Source: Lineus longissimus
Taxonomy: Eukaryota; Nemertea; Pilidiophora; Heteronemertea; Lineidae
Assembly (NCBI RefSeq): GCF_910592395.1
Contig: NC_088319.1
Span: 4,960,001 to 5,024,000 of the forward strand
Direction: 5' to 3'
DNA length: 64,000 nucleotides
The notes beneath the pieces were generated by a model. It worked only from the letters and a program-made list of their open reading frames with translations, was not told the DNA's origin and searched no databases. The number at the start of each line of letters is the position of its first letter. The first letter of the stretch is position 1. Below are positions 10,101 to 18,801 of this stretch, in pieces. Position numbers and translations under genes: made by a program.

Positions 10101-12222
10101 CCTTGATGGCTGTGATTGCCCTTGGACCAAAAAATCACCTTCACTTTTATTTGGCTAGATCTTAAAATCCTATTGTGACCAGAACTCCTTCGAAAAGAAG
10201 TGAATGCCAATTTCAAGGGGGGGGGGGGGCTATGTTCTTTGTTTTCCAGAGAATAGCCTCCTAAGAAATGGACATTCGCTTAATCGTGAAGGAGTTCTGA
10301 TTGCTTTAGGTTTTCAAGTTCTTGAAAAAAATAGTAGCGCCTATGGTCAACTCTCAATAAGATAGCATCAATTTATAAAGACGCCAATAGTCTAGTACAG
10401 AGTGTAGATTTGCAGATTCTGTTCATTAGCAGTGTATAATGTACAAGTGAGTAGTGATAGCCATGCGTACAATGCTTACATTTCCTCTACCCCTCCCCCA
10501 CTAGGTGAAGATACACAACCTGGGCCGGTTATGAGAATGATCCTAAACAGGATTCTGTTAAAGGTAAGCAATTGTCTTTTTTTACCATGGACTAGTACTG
10601 TTTTTTACCATTGACTAGTACTGTACCCACCAAAACCATGATAACGCACGTAGACTCTCGTCGTCCAAGTCCGCCAATTTCATCCGAGTTTTACTTTCTT
10701 GAATGAATTTACACACCCTTTTTTTAAAAGGATATGAAGTGAAAGTTGAAAGATAGAAATTATAAAATACAAAACGGAGAACCCCTGGTGTCCAGTATCC
10801 TGCAAACTGACGCCCTTTGGTCAATATTGTTTCAGAAGTGATTTACGACGATACAAATCTGACCAAGATGCAAAGTGGCGAAGAAGCTGCTCGGAAAGTC
10901 GAAGGTCAGTGAATGTCATGCATCTTTCATGTAATTTCAATCATTATCTTATTTGGCACTGAACATACCCACCCCCCCCCCCCTGCATATTCAACGGTGG
11001 ATCCGGAACAGCAGAATTGTCAAGTTTCAATACAGGCGATACTGTAGACACTAATTTATTGCATCAGCCTTAAACGCAGAAGTAAATACCTCATAAAATC
11101 TTCAACAGACGTTCCTCATGATTTCCAATATGGCTACAAGATTTGACTGCTCTTTCAGATATTTCAATCGAAGATTTCAAACTGAGGCTCCTATCAGAAT
11201 ACGTTTTACTCCTACTATTCTGCTTTTATTGTCTGGTCCGTGTGTATCATCGGTTGATCCTGTACTTCTCAACATGTGCCATTTGGACAGCCCACCTGCT
11301 TGACTACAACAGAGTGTTTCAACAACAGAGTCGCAACAACGTCTATAACGTCACAACGTCATTGACAAACCATCCCTGAGTCATGATGTCATTCAAACTG
11401 TGAACTTCGAACAAGACAGATGCAAGTCGACCCCAGCCACCCTGATGAAGCCTAGAGGGGCAGAAACGCGCGTCGGTGGAGCAACACAACAGCCCAACAA
11501 TAGGGACCGATGGACATTGTTGTAAACTACAGTGACGGTATCCAGTTTTACTTCTAAGTTCTACTATTCCTATCAGAATACGTGACAGAATCAACTTATG
11601 AACGACTAGCTAAGAACGGGCTCAACGAGGCAAGGTTCTTCGTAATATCACAAAGAGAAGACATCAAGAAGATGCATATCAAGCCCTTGGCTCAGGAGGC
11701 CTTGTTACGCAAATTGGTGAAGGATATCAATGAGACCAGGCAGAGTACGAGTGAGAGCAGTGAAGGAAAGAAACCTGGAGGTCCCACAGGCAAGTACCAC
11801 TATCAGGCGTGTAAACGTCAGTCTGGGTTGTTGTATTGAGGGCGGTCATGGCAAGCATAACTAAATGTGCGCAAGGTTTCAGCGTTTTGCCTACGCTTAC
11901 TAATGTAAGTCCTGATGCGATACAGGAGCTTATTCAAATAGTTGCATCACTGGTTCATTGAGGTTTCAATTTCATATGAAGGCGGAGGTTAAACTTTGAA
12001 ATTGATACCGAAATTCGTTTTATTCCCTGCGGGTTCTGTGTCAGATCTTGGTGGTTTGTATTCGATCGCTGTTTGATCGGTGTATGCCCGATCATCCTTT
12101 AGAATGATAAACTCAAATTGATAACGTTCTTTACTTCATGACTGTTTTTCGCTGAAGAAGAAAACCCGTATGATGAAATGGAAAATCAATATGCCGCCTT
12201 GAACATCACGGTAAGACGATGA
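3783..12222 (+). CDS. Immunoglobulin/fibronectin-III transmembrane receptor gene, multi-exon, possibly decaying
   Basis: Exons in order: Ig 3783-4112, Ig 5832-6176, Ig 6594-6830, Ig 7657-7925, FN3 8246-8535, linker 8591-8744 (tentative), FN3 plus membrane segment 8909-9336, tail exons 9869-9961, 10505-10563, 10836-10904, 11159-11789 (interrupted) and 12158-12222. Most introns are phase 1, as expected for shuffled Ig domains. The tail has tyrosine motifs typical of SH2 docking (STYERL fits the ITIM consensus; YDEM fits YxxM) and a SAM-like helical stretch. It is probably a cell-surface adhesion or signalling receptor; no ortholog can be named. Odd points are frame breaks near 7657, 9212 and 10530 and an insertion at 11205-11567, so this copy may be a pseudogene or the assembly may hold indels. 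The first exon and signal peptide were not found. Confidence 0.75.
5507..5831 (+). pseudogene. Two truncated tandem copies of an Ig half-exon
   Basis: The segment starting at 5507 (after CCACTTCCAG) and the one at 5660 (after CCCTTTCCAG) repeat the first half of the intact Ig exon at 5832, together with its upstream intron (CTGTGACTC.TCTGTCCCTTTCCAG). Each copy runs only to about GTGAATGACTT and then stops resembling the exon. The second copy has frame-breaking changes (for example TATAGAGG). Unit length is about 150-170 bp. They are relics of partial exon duplication and should not add a usable domain. Confidence 0.8.
5832..6176 (+). CDS. Ig-domain exon 2 of the receptor (intact)
   Basis: A phase 1-1 exon of 345 nt from acceptor CCCTTTCCAG to donor GTAAAG. 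Ig landmarks are TLNCYIP, VNWLKKD and DFAYWICQD. Two extra cysteines (KGCRAP, SNCRPP) could form an additional intradomain bond. Its first half is the source of the two degenerate upstream copies. Confidence 0.87.
6594..6830 (+). CDS. Ig-domain exon 3 (I-set-like)
   Basis: A 237-nt phase 1-1 exon from TTTTTTTCAG to GTAAGT. It shows LKCVASPPG, YDWYKDG and AGVYKCVARNDVGS, a compact I-set-like Ig domain of about 79 residues. It is the cleanest domain of the gene. Confidence 0.88.
7085..7268 (+). pseudogene. Degenerate Ig exon remnant
   Basis: The frame TLTCEARGGNPTSYTYIWHY ... REYRCRAVYY has both Ig cysteines and the tryptophan, but it lacks the A-strand region, has no convincing acceptor just upstream, and ends at TGA (7266-7268) without a donor. 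Phase-1 neighbours at 6830 and 7657 suggest it is skipped. It is probably a decayed domain copy. Confidence 0.6.
7326..7382. repeat. Short tandem repeat, about 24 bp x 2.5
   Basis: TCTTCTGATGTCTAGT(C/A)AAACTA occurs twice in full and a third time in part, inside an intron of the receptor gene. Confidence 0.8.
7657..7925 (+). CDS. Ig-domain exon 4 of the receptor
   Basis: The coding frame is the one giving ANPRPTNVTWYHPNHKM ... TPDYGNYTVKVTNSVG, with several N-glycosylation sequons (NVT, NGT, NYT). The donor GTATGA after LRP is phase 1. From the TTGCAG acceptor the same frame would need phase 2, at odds with the phase-1 neighbours, so there is either a one-base lesion near the exon start or a different acceptor (GACCAG at 7697-7702 would fit). 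Canonical cysteines are absent, as in some divergent Ig domains. Confidence 0.65.
8246..8535 (+). CDS. Fibronectin type III exon 1 of the receptor
   Basis: From acceptor TTGTTCTAG to donor GTATCG. It encodes an FN3 fold starting GPPRIPCC, with VTLTFRSNFNGGSQQQFTIG and the F/G region MYEFRVKADNEYGSSGYG. It enters in phase 1 and leaves in phase 0. Confidence 0.82.
8591..8744 (+). CDS. Possible linker exon of the receptor (tentative)
   Basis: A strong acceptor (CCTACCTTTCAG) and donor (TTTG|GTATGT) bound an open frame that enters in phase 0 and leaves in phase 1. That is exactly what is needed to join the FN3 exon ending at 8535 to the one starting at 8909. The 51 residues have no recognised fold. 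Confidence 0.4.
8909..9336 (+). CDS. Second FN3-like domain and transmembrane segment
   Basis: From acceptor TTGTTCTTTCAG. The FN3-like part reads SPSIPTFTITRKGLSVTVVF to KYTIHVTHATTTYVFYLNF. The membrane helix GMIAGVVVAVIIVVAV followed by a valine run and HRRN (about 9240-9321) is in a different frame, whose upstream codons contain a stop. One base gained or lost near 9212 would join them; no plausible intron is visible. The donor after CFA is GTAGGT at 9337. Confidence 0.65.
9869..9961 (+). CDS. Cytoplasmic tail exon a of the receptor
   Basis: A phase 1-1 exon of 93 nt from TTTTCCGTTTAG to GTAAAT. It is hydrophilic (RNKPEGSNRDDERTGTPQ, then SVFHVNRAFE) and follows the transmembrane segment. 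Confidence 0.75.
10505..10563 (+). CDS. Cytoplasmic tail exon b, one base short
   Basis: From acceptor CCCCCACTAG to donor GTAAGC. The exon is 59 nt; neighbours on both sides are phase 1-1 and would need 60. It starts in the frame EDTQPGPV. In the frame required by the next exon it ends as YENDPKQDSVK, which holds a tyrosine motif. A one-base loss near 10530-10532 explains both observations. Confidence 0.65.
10836..10904 (+). CDS. Cytoplasmic tail exon c with VIYDDT motif
   Basis: A phase 1-1 exon of 69 nt from TTGTTTCAG to GTCAGT. The peptide VIYDDTNLTKMQSGEEAARK has an acidic tyrosine motif suited to phosphorylation. Confidence 0.75.
11205..11567 (+). mobile_element. Hammerhead-ribozyme retroelement insertion (retrozyme/Penelope-type)
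   Basis: The insert lies between two copies of TCCTATCAGAATACGT (11189-11204 and 11568-11583), a long target-site duplication typical of target-primed reverse transcription. It has no long coding frame and contains a type I hammerhead motif with a very short stem III. The two ends share a related sequence: TTTTACTCCTACTATTC near 11205 and TTTTACTTCTAAGTTCTACTATTC ending at 11567. So the insert is slightly longer than one ~343-bp unit, as expected if copied from a circular or tandem template. Family knowledge: such ribozymes occur in Penelope-like elements and in non-autonomous animal retrozymes. Which of these it is cannot be settled here. Confidence 0.78.
11437..11479 (+). ncRNA. Type I hammerhead self-cleaving ribozyme with minimal stem III
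   Basis: Stem I is CCACC (11437-11441) pairing with GGTGG (11475-11479). The core CTGATGA is at 11442-11448. Stem II is GCCT/GGGC (11450-11453 with 11458-11461) with loop AGAG. GAAA is at 11463-11466. Stem III is ACG.CGT with a two-base loop, and the cleavage triplet GTC is at 11472-11474, so cleavage would follow 11474. All invariant core bases are present. The 10.1-11.1 position is A.A instead of the usual G-C pair, which may weaken activity. The short stem III is the hallmark of retroelement hammerheads that work best as dimers. Confidence 0.82.
12158..12222 (+). CDS. Terminal cytoplasmic exon with NPYDEM and QYAAL motifs
   Basis: Acceptor GTTTTTCGCTGAAG, entering in phase 1. The peptide ENPYDEMENQYAALNIT ends at TGA (12220-12222) after VRR. 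YDEM is a YxxM (PI3-kinase SH2) motif and QYAAL a second YxxL. An alternative donor GTAAGA at 12211 could extend the gene further. Confidence 0.68.
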
Positions 12223-15200
12223 CCGCCGCTTCAACAACCATAGTTCCTTGAAATAACAATCTTAGGAATTCGCGTTGTTGGTGCAAAATATGGAAGCAGT
12301 CAAAACGCATTTAAAAACCATATTATTCGTCGCTTAATTTGATGTGTATTATAATAGAAATTATGGCTCGCTGTCGGTATTGATCATCTCACTAAAACTG
12401 CTCGGGTGTATACTTTTAAGAATACGCATATTCAACATACGAAATCTATGCTACCACTGTTGGGTGGTATGACAAAATGACCAAAATCAACTTAAGTTGA
12501 TGAATCATACAGTACTAAGTTTAGAAGTAATTGGTATAATTTGTGTTGTCAAATGATTTTTTCCGATTCAGTACATGCATATCAATTCACTTATTTATGA
12601 AAAATCGTATTCAAGATTATCCGTTGTATTATACTTGAGATCTGTAGTTGTGGATAAACATTTTCTGTACAATGATGAAAGCATCTCCAATAATAACATC
12701 ATATAACTTTGTAAATTTGGGTGATATGTTTTTATTCGTAAAATGTATAGAAATTAAAATATGTTTCGCCAATTTCGACATGTTTGCCTTCGTCAGTGTT
12801 GCGCTACGCTACCTACTCTATGAATCGTGGAGTAGCGGATCGGAAGAGGTGGCCCGCGCTCGCTGTTTCGTATGCCGTAGTTAAGCGAAAATGAGTTCAT
12901 AGTCCCGAGTCTATATGCGAATAGTGGCCAGACCTGTCCAACAAATTGAAACAAACTTGTTTTTATTTGGCTGGAACGTGTTTACTGAACCCACAGGATA
13001 TTTTTATTAAAAGTTCAACAAAATCCAAGCATAGAAACTGCCTAAGACATGCCAAAGCAGCAACATTCATGAATGTCCACTGTTTATCTATGCCTTCTAT
13101 TACAAATTCGAGTGGAAAGGATAGGAATATGGCACCTCTTATGAAAAAGCATAGAGTTTGATACTAACATCATTTCCAATTCCAACGCCATGTGAAAAAG
13201 CACAACCTGGCTTCAGACTTGTGAAAAAAAGGGGTTATTGTTCAAGTCGTTTTTTTGGTCAATCTATAAACAAAGCAGTATTTTAATACCAAAAGAATCA
13301 TGCCATATTGAGTGCAAGGTGAATACAAATGACGGAAAGGAAACAAAATTTACAAATATAACACTGTCAGATAAAACAACTCAGGACGCACAGGGGCCAA
13401 TAATCCAGATTAGATACTTGATATAAGAATCTCAGTTCTTATTCAGTATCGCATTATCTCTTTTGATTTTTACGACTAAATATTTAGGTGTATTCTGGCA
13501 CAGGAGCCACCGTAGTATCGTGTACATGCACAAGTTCATTTATTTCACTTTCTTTTTTAAATCTGAAGTAATAATCTTACAAGAATCTTGTGAAGAATGT
13601 GCACATTCGACACAAACTGAATATAAATCTTTATCAAGACTCTTGATATTAAACTATCTGGATTTTCGACATTGATTGATCAAGATGAACAAAGTCAAGT
13701 GCGTGAAGAAGAAGAAAAATCATTTATATACAGTATACATTCAGTAGTTTTAGTAAGATTCACAAATTCATTCACGGTCATCCAGCTTATGTAGCAGATC
13801 GATTTATGGAATCTATAGGCTACAGCCAGCAGCAAGATTAAGTTAATTTTAAACACGAAATGACCAATTTCACAGTGACCGGTGTGACAGCGGATATAGT
13901 ACCCTGGAGTCATAGTCTGGTAGCATTGTATTTGACTAATTAAGCAGCATGATCTATTGTACCGCTAACCCTAACCAAAACATTTAGCAATGCGGGCTAT
14001 TGTTACACGGACTATCAGCCCTAGGACTACTATCCCTTGCACACCTGTACATCAAATCTGCATGTTCACGCTTACACCAGGAATTTTGTTTATGGCTAAA
14101 CAGAACACGATCAAGTCCTGTAACTGTGCCCATTAAAAGTAAAGACCGCTAATCTGACCGCCGAGCTCCTGCCTGCCTTTTGACTGCTTCCACATATTGC
14201 ATCAACCCAAGTAGTTATGGTTGCCCAACCTTAACCGCGGCTGCAAAAAAAGGCACGTTGCTCTCCAAACGCTAACTCCTTTGTTACTTTCAATTCAACT
14301 AAACCAGCTGGCCCTGGAACCAATCCTCAACTGCCCACAATATACCCGATCCAAATAAGATACTCACCAAAGCCAACCGACCAATGCGTTCTGTCAAACT
14401 GGCACAAACAGTGATCAGATTCATACTTTCAACCGTAACTTCTTTCATACTAACAAAATATACGATACACATGTCTACAATACATATGTTTGATGATATT
14501 ATACAACTATAATAAGTCTATATGTCATCGGTTAACCTTCATATTCCAAGGCCTACGCACATGTCTCACTTACAATGACACACCTAGTTGATCATCCAAA
14601 CTAATACATTTCAAATGTAGTTCGATCACTCTACACAATCAGCCAAGAAGACCTAGACTCCCTTGGCAGCCCATCGCATCATATTGAACACTTGTTAACA
14701 GTAACAGGCACCGCGGCACGGGATATATCCAACAATAAAAAACATGTACTGGAATATTCCTAATACTTTCGCTGCAAAACCTTAATATGTTCCTTCATTT
14801 GAGCGTCGAGCCTGGCCAAGTCACAACGGATGTCGCCACAACCACACGGCGCGGATTTTACTTTGCTTCTACGTCATGCCAAAATATCGAGAAACGAAAT
14901 ATTGGAAGTCCCTGTAGAATAATACGAGGATGCCACCATGCTCTACTTCCAGTTCTCATGTATTCTCATGCATATTGCGAGCTAAATTAACATGCAGTGA
15001 TCGGAAAAATAGATGCACGCAGCAATAAAAACTAGCTTGAGATGTTGAAAGGCAAAGCCCTGAAATGGCTCAAATATTAGTCATGTATTTGTCATTTCAG
15101 CAAAATAACGTTTTGCAGCGCCCCCTATAGAAAGTGCTCTCCATTGTCGTTTTACTTCTTTCGAACGATTGACATAGAAAATGGTCTGCATGTTTTCACG

Positions 15201-15279
15201 GATCATTTCCACATCAGCCGTGGTGGGGAGAAGTTAAAACCTGGCGAATATTTTAAATACGTTTAATCAGTTATGTCGG
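12223..15279. other. No gene recognised; AT-rich non-coding
   Basis: Only short frames without domain resemblance. Includes a GAAGAAGAAG patch near 13710 and two CTAACC units at about 13967, too few to be telomeric. Confidence 0.5.
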
Positions 15280-15282
15280 TGT

Positions 15283-15307
15283 CCCCCCCCCCCCCCCCCC
15301 CCCCCCC
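15283..15307. repeat. Poly-C tract of about 25 nt
   Basis: An uninterrupted cytosine run. Similar runs occur near 10972, 20139, 28261 (poly-G), 44925 and 59620. Length is unreliable in most sequencing. Confidence 0.85.
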
Positions 15308-15475
15308 ATATAAGTCCGACATCCCACAAGTCCGAAGCATCATCAGTAAAATTTACCACAATTCCGACATCCCTAAGTCCGACATTCAGAGAAAGGTATC
15401 ATAAGTCCGAAGTACCAGAAGTCCGACATCCCACAAGTCCGACGTTCAGAGAAAGGTATCAAAGTCCGACTTTAA
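15308..15475. repeat. AAGTCCGACATCCC minisatellite-like repeats
   Basis: The core AAGTCCGA recurs about eight times at irregular 14-40 bp spacing. Reverse-oriented copies (TTCGGACT) occur at 15702 and 15719, so this may be one arm of an inverted-repeat element. Confidence 0.7.
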
Positions 15476-16119
15476 GGCGTTATTCTTGGGATTTATTTGA
15501 AATAAATGTTTTCAGCAAACAGCACCAATGACATCGTGTCATCAGTTGACAAAATGTCAAGATAACGCTATTCTTGCCAACACTCTTCTGATAACTAGTA
15601 CCAAACTAAACTGAATGTGTTCCTTTTAGCATGATATTCAACTCGGTCTTGAACAACTTTTTCGACCAATCGGAATACACAACCTTTAAAAAGTGCATAT
15701 CTTTCGGACTCATGGTACTTCGGACTTTATGGCCATTGCCATTGACAAGCTCTCCATTGCCGGCCACACCCAATGCCATCTTCGTCGTCTCTGTGTTCAC
15801 ATCGTTTGCGGCTGATTTCTGGTTAGAATGGCACAGACTGGAGTGAATATCCTTCATACCATGCGTTCTGGTTATGACTTAGTCCTTATAGGATCAAAAT
15901 GGGATAATGGCAAAAATAATTAAACACAACATACTCACTCTATCCTGCCACACAATAAGATGACCATAATAGCCATCTGGGCCTATCGGTGACACGGGAA
16001 GTGCCAGTTACATTTTCTCAATCCACAAATAATGTACTTTCGAGGAATATTTGTATTGAGGGCAAACTGGATTCTACGGCAGCATTTTAGTGCCACTAAA
16101 GAAGAAGAAAAAAAGAAAA

Positions 16120-16210
16120 CATTTCTCGTAATAACGACTTTTAATCTCGTAATAACGACTTTATTTCTCGTTATAACGACTTTATTTCTCGTAATAAGGT
16201 TAATCTCGTA
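16120..16210. repeat. TCTCGTAATAACGACTTTAT tandem repeat
   Basis: About five units of 18-23 bp, slightly varied (CGTTATAACGAC in one). They abut the left arm of the long inverted repeat. Confidence 0.85.
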
Positions 16211-17440
16211 ATACAATGTCATATTTAAGTAACCCTAAATTAAATTATAACTAAATATGGACTTAGCAAAGCAAAACCAAGTATTTTTTATATAATATTG
16301 GATTGTTATTATAAATCGATGATAAAATTGGCAAGTGTGAAGGTCAATCGTGTCAAAGCAGCGGCTGTGACTTTATCATTTTGAGTTAAAGAACGACTGT
16401 CGTGAGCTTTTATAACAATGCACGAAACGTCGGCGAGCAGTCATCCTTTGAATTCAGATAATCGCAAATAACATATTGATCATCGAACTTCTTACATTCG
16501 GGTGAGCTTATTCATTAATGCATAAGTTGGGTTTCAGTTGAATTGATGTTGGTCGGCGCAACTTCGTGAATCATGTCCGGCGTTCTAATAACTGAAATTT
16601 GTATTCAAATATCATTGGTTTACCAATCGTCCGTCAAAGCGGCAACAAGAACAGCTGATTTCGCGGTTAGGACTTTGTGCTACCTCACAATTTTTGATGA
16701 ATTATTTAAGATGATTGAGATTCCGTAATCGTTATCAAAATAGCACTTATATTACGCTCTTTGAATGATCTATTGTCGAGGTCGGTTGGTCAACAGAACT
16801 GAAAGTTTTGCCCTAACACCTCACCTCCGCGTACTGTTGAACCTGGTCTCCATGGCGTAGCAATATATCTAGACTAATAGATCATTCAAAGAGCGTAATA
16901 TAAGTGCTATTTTGATAACGATTACGGAATCTCAATCATCTTAAATAATTCATCAAAAATTGTGAGGTAGCACAAAGTCCTAACCGCGAAATCAGCTGTT
17001 CTTGTTGCCGCTTTGACGGACGATTGGTAAACCAATGATATTTGAATACAAATTTCAGTTATTAGAACGCCGGACATGATTCACGAAGTTGCGCCGACCA
17101 ACATCAATTCAACTGAAACCCAACTTATGCATTAATGAATAAGCTCACCCGAATGTAAGAAGTTCGATGATCAATATGTTATTTGCGATTATCTGAATTC
17201 AAAGGATGACTGCTCGCCGACGTTTCGTGCATTGTTATAAAAGCTCACGACAGTCGTTCTTTAACTCAAAATGATAAAGTCACAGCCGCTGCTTTGACAC
17301 GATTGACCTTCACACTTGCCAATTTTATCATCGATTTATAATAACAATCCAATATTATATAAAAAATACTTGGTTTTGCTTTGCTAAGTCCATATTTAGT
17401 TATAATTTAATTTAGGGTTACTTAAATATGACATTGTATT
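16210..17440. repeat. Perfect 565-bp inverted repeat with 101-bp spacer
   Basis: Left arm 16210-16774 and right arm 16876-17440 are reverse complements of equal length; I found no mismatch in the stretches compared. The spacer 16775-16875 is unrelated. Neither arm has a long coding frame. It could be a foldback element, a source of hairpin double-stranded RNA, or a palindromic assembly artefact. Confidence 0.85.
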
Positions 17441-18321
17441 TTCAAATTGAAAAAACCACATTCGCAAACGACACTCTAATTCATCGTTAACAGCTCAAAA
17501 TACGCATGTGTCATCACAAAACCTGATCATTGCGAAAAAAGTTCAACAGATTCTCATTATAGATCTTCTGGATGCAAATATTATGCCGCTTTAACATATT
17601 ATTCCATCGATTTCTTTCACAAACCAGCTCATGAAATAGCCAATTTAGCCTGCTCACTCAGTCAAAGCGAATACCGCCAATACCCCAACGTTATCGTTCT
17701 TCAAGGCCGTGGCCCGAGGCCGTGGTGAACCCAATACCCAAATGGTATTTTAACACAAATACAAATGACAATCAGTATGCCGGTTTAACAGTTTTAAAAA
17801 GGTCCCCCGGGAGAGGGTGTTCTACCAAATTGTTGACGAATTAAAGTTAATTCTAAAACGACCCAAGGCCCCCCATGCCTTGGCAAATAGACTTTAGATC
17901 AAAATTTAATCTATTGACGCAGACACTCAATCTCAAAAAAGATTTTCCGACCACACCGGGATAAGACATTTTGCATCGTTCTCATGTCAGTTATTCACTG
18001 GTAAATCCAAATACCACTCATGCCTGTGTAGATTAGTAGAAAATACCCAGGAAAACGTGTCTGACCCAATGACGGATATGGCATGTAGTGGCCATGTCCG
18101 TCAATAGCCATGAGAGATATAAAGCGTATAATAGACTCCTTTGTTCCTAAGACATTTCAAACGTTTACACTAGAAAAACCTCGGAAATATCGTCCGCCAA
18201 TAACCATCCAGAAATCTGCTGAAATGAACACCTGAATTACAGTGAATCATTCAAAACGACCACTATTCGAACAAATAATGAGGAACAGGAAATAATAAGA
18301 TGTCCTAACCTACGATGGCTG
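17441..18321. other. No gene recognised
   Basis: Non-coding; nothing beyond short frames. Confidence 0.4.
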
Positions 18322-18681
18322 GGGAAAGGCATCATATAATTTTATTTTTGTCCCCAATCTCGGAATTCCGACTTTTTATCTTGGAATTCCGACTTTCTGT
18401 CTCGGAATTCCGAGTGATACGGCAACTGAGGCCAACATTCTCTCAATGACTCGACCATCTTGTTGATCACTAATACCAAACTTTTCCAAACTAACAATGC
18501 TTTTACGCAAAAGTGTATGGGAAAGCGTACGGCGAAAGCGGACGTGCTCGACACTTAAATGGGTTGTAGCCTTGATTTCGTAACGCAGAATTCCGAGATA
18601 GAAAGTCAGAATTCTGAGATAAAAAGTCGAAATTCCAAGATAGGGTCGGGGCAAAAATTAAATTGTATGATATCCTTTCCC
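18322..18681. mobile_element. MITE of ~360 bp with long repeat-bearing TIRs
   Basis: The left end GGGAAAGGCATCATATAATT and the reverse complement of the right end GGGAAAGGATATCATACAAT are alike. Pairing continues through repeated GGAATTCCGACTTTTTATCT units for about 90 bp. No transposase is encoded. Confidence 0.8.
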
Positions 18682-18697
18682 TGCCACTGTAGTAACC

Positions 18698-18772
18698 AGT
18701 GTGGGGATTCGGACAGCGCTGTTATAACCATAGAGGACAGTGACTTGTTGACACTGTCCGAATCCCCACACT
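18698..18772. repeat. 19-bp perfect hairpin
   Basis: AGTGTGGGGATTCGGACAG at 18698-18716 is the exact reverse complement of 18754-18772, with a 37-bp loop. It may be a tiny palindromic element. Confidence 0.8.
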
Positions 18773-18801
18773 CCTAACTGCTCGGCTACAAAACTATTAC
18801 C

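Larger units (their letters stand above)
11159..11789 (+). pseudogene. SAM-like/ITIM tail exon split by an insertion
   Basis: The left part (11159-11204) encodes ISIEDFKLRLLSEYV; the right part (from 11568) repeats SEYV and continues TESTYERLAKNGLNEARFF to KPLAQEALLRKLVKDIN. Spacing and helical pattern resemble a SAM domain (GLNEARF, DIKKMHI, LLRKLVKDI), and STYERL matches the ITIM consensus. A 363-bp insertion flanked by the duplicated 16-mer TCCTATCAGAATACGT separates the two parts. The exon ends at 11789 before GCAAGT, a good GC-type donor in phase 1 that fits the next exon. Reading on instead gives a stop at 11837. The SAM assignment is by pattern only. Confidence 0.65.

Noticed and set aside
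13960-13985. CTAACCCTAACC as a telomeric repeat
   Set aside because: Only two units in unrelated sequence.
15606-15857. Overlapping frames on both strands (71 and 83 codons)
   Set aside because: They share AAGTCCGAA motifs with the neighbouring repeats and lack splice context or domain pattern, so more likely repeat-derived.
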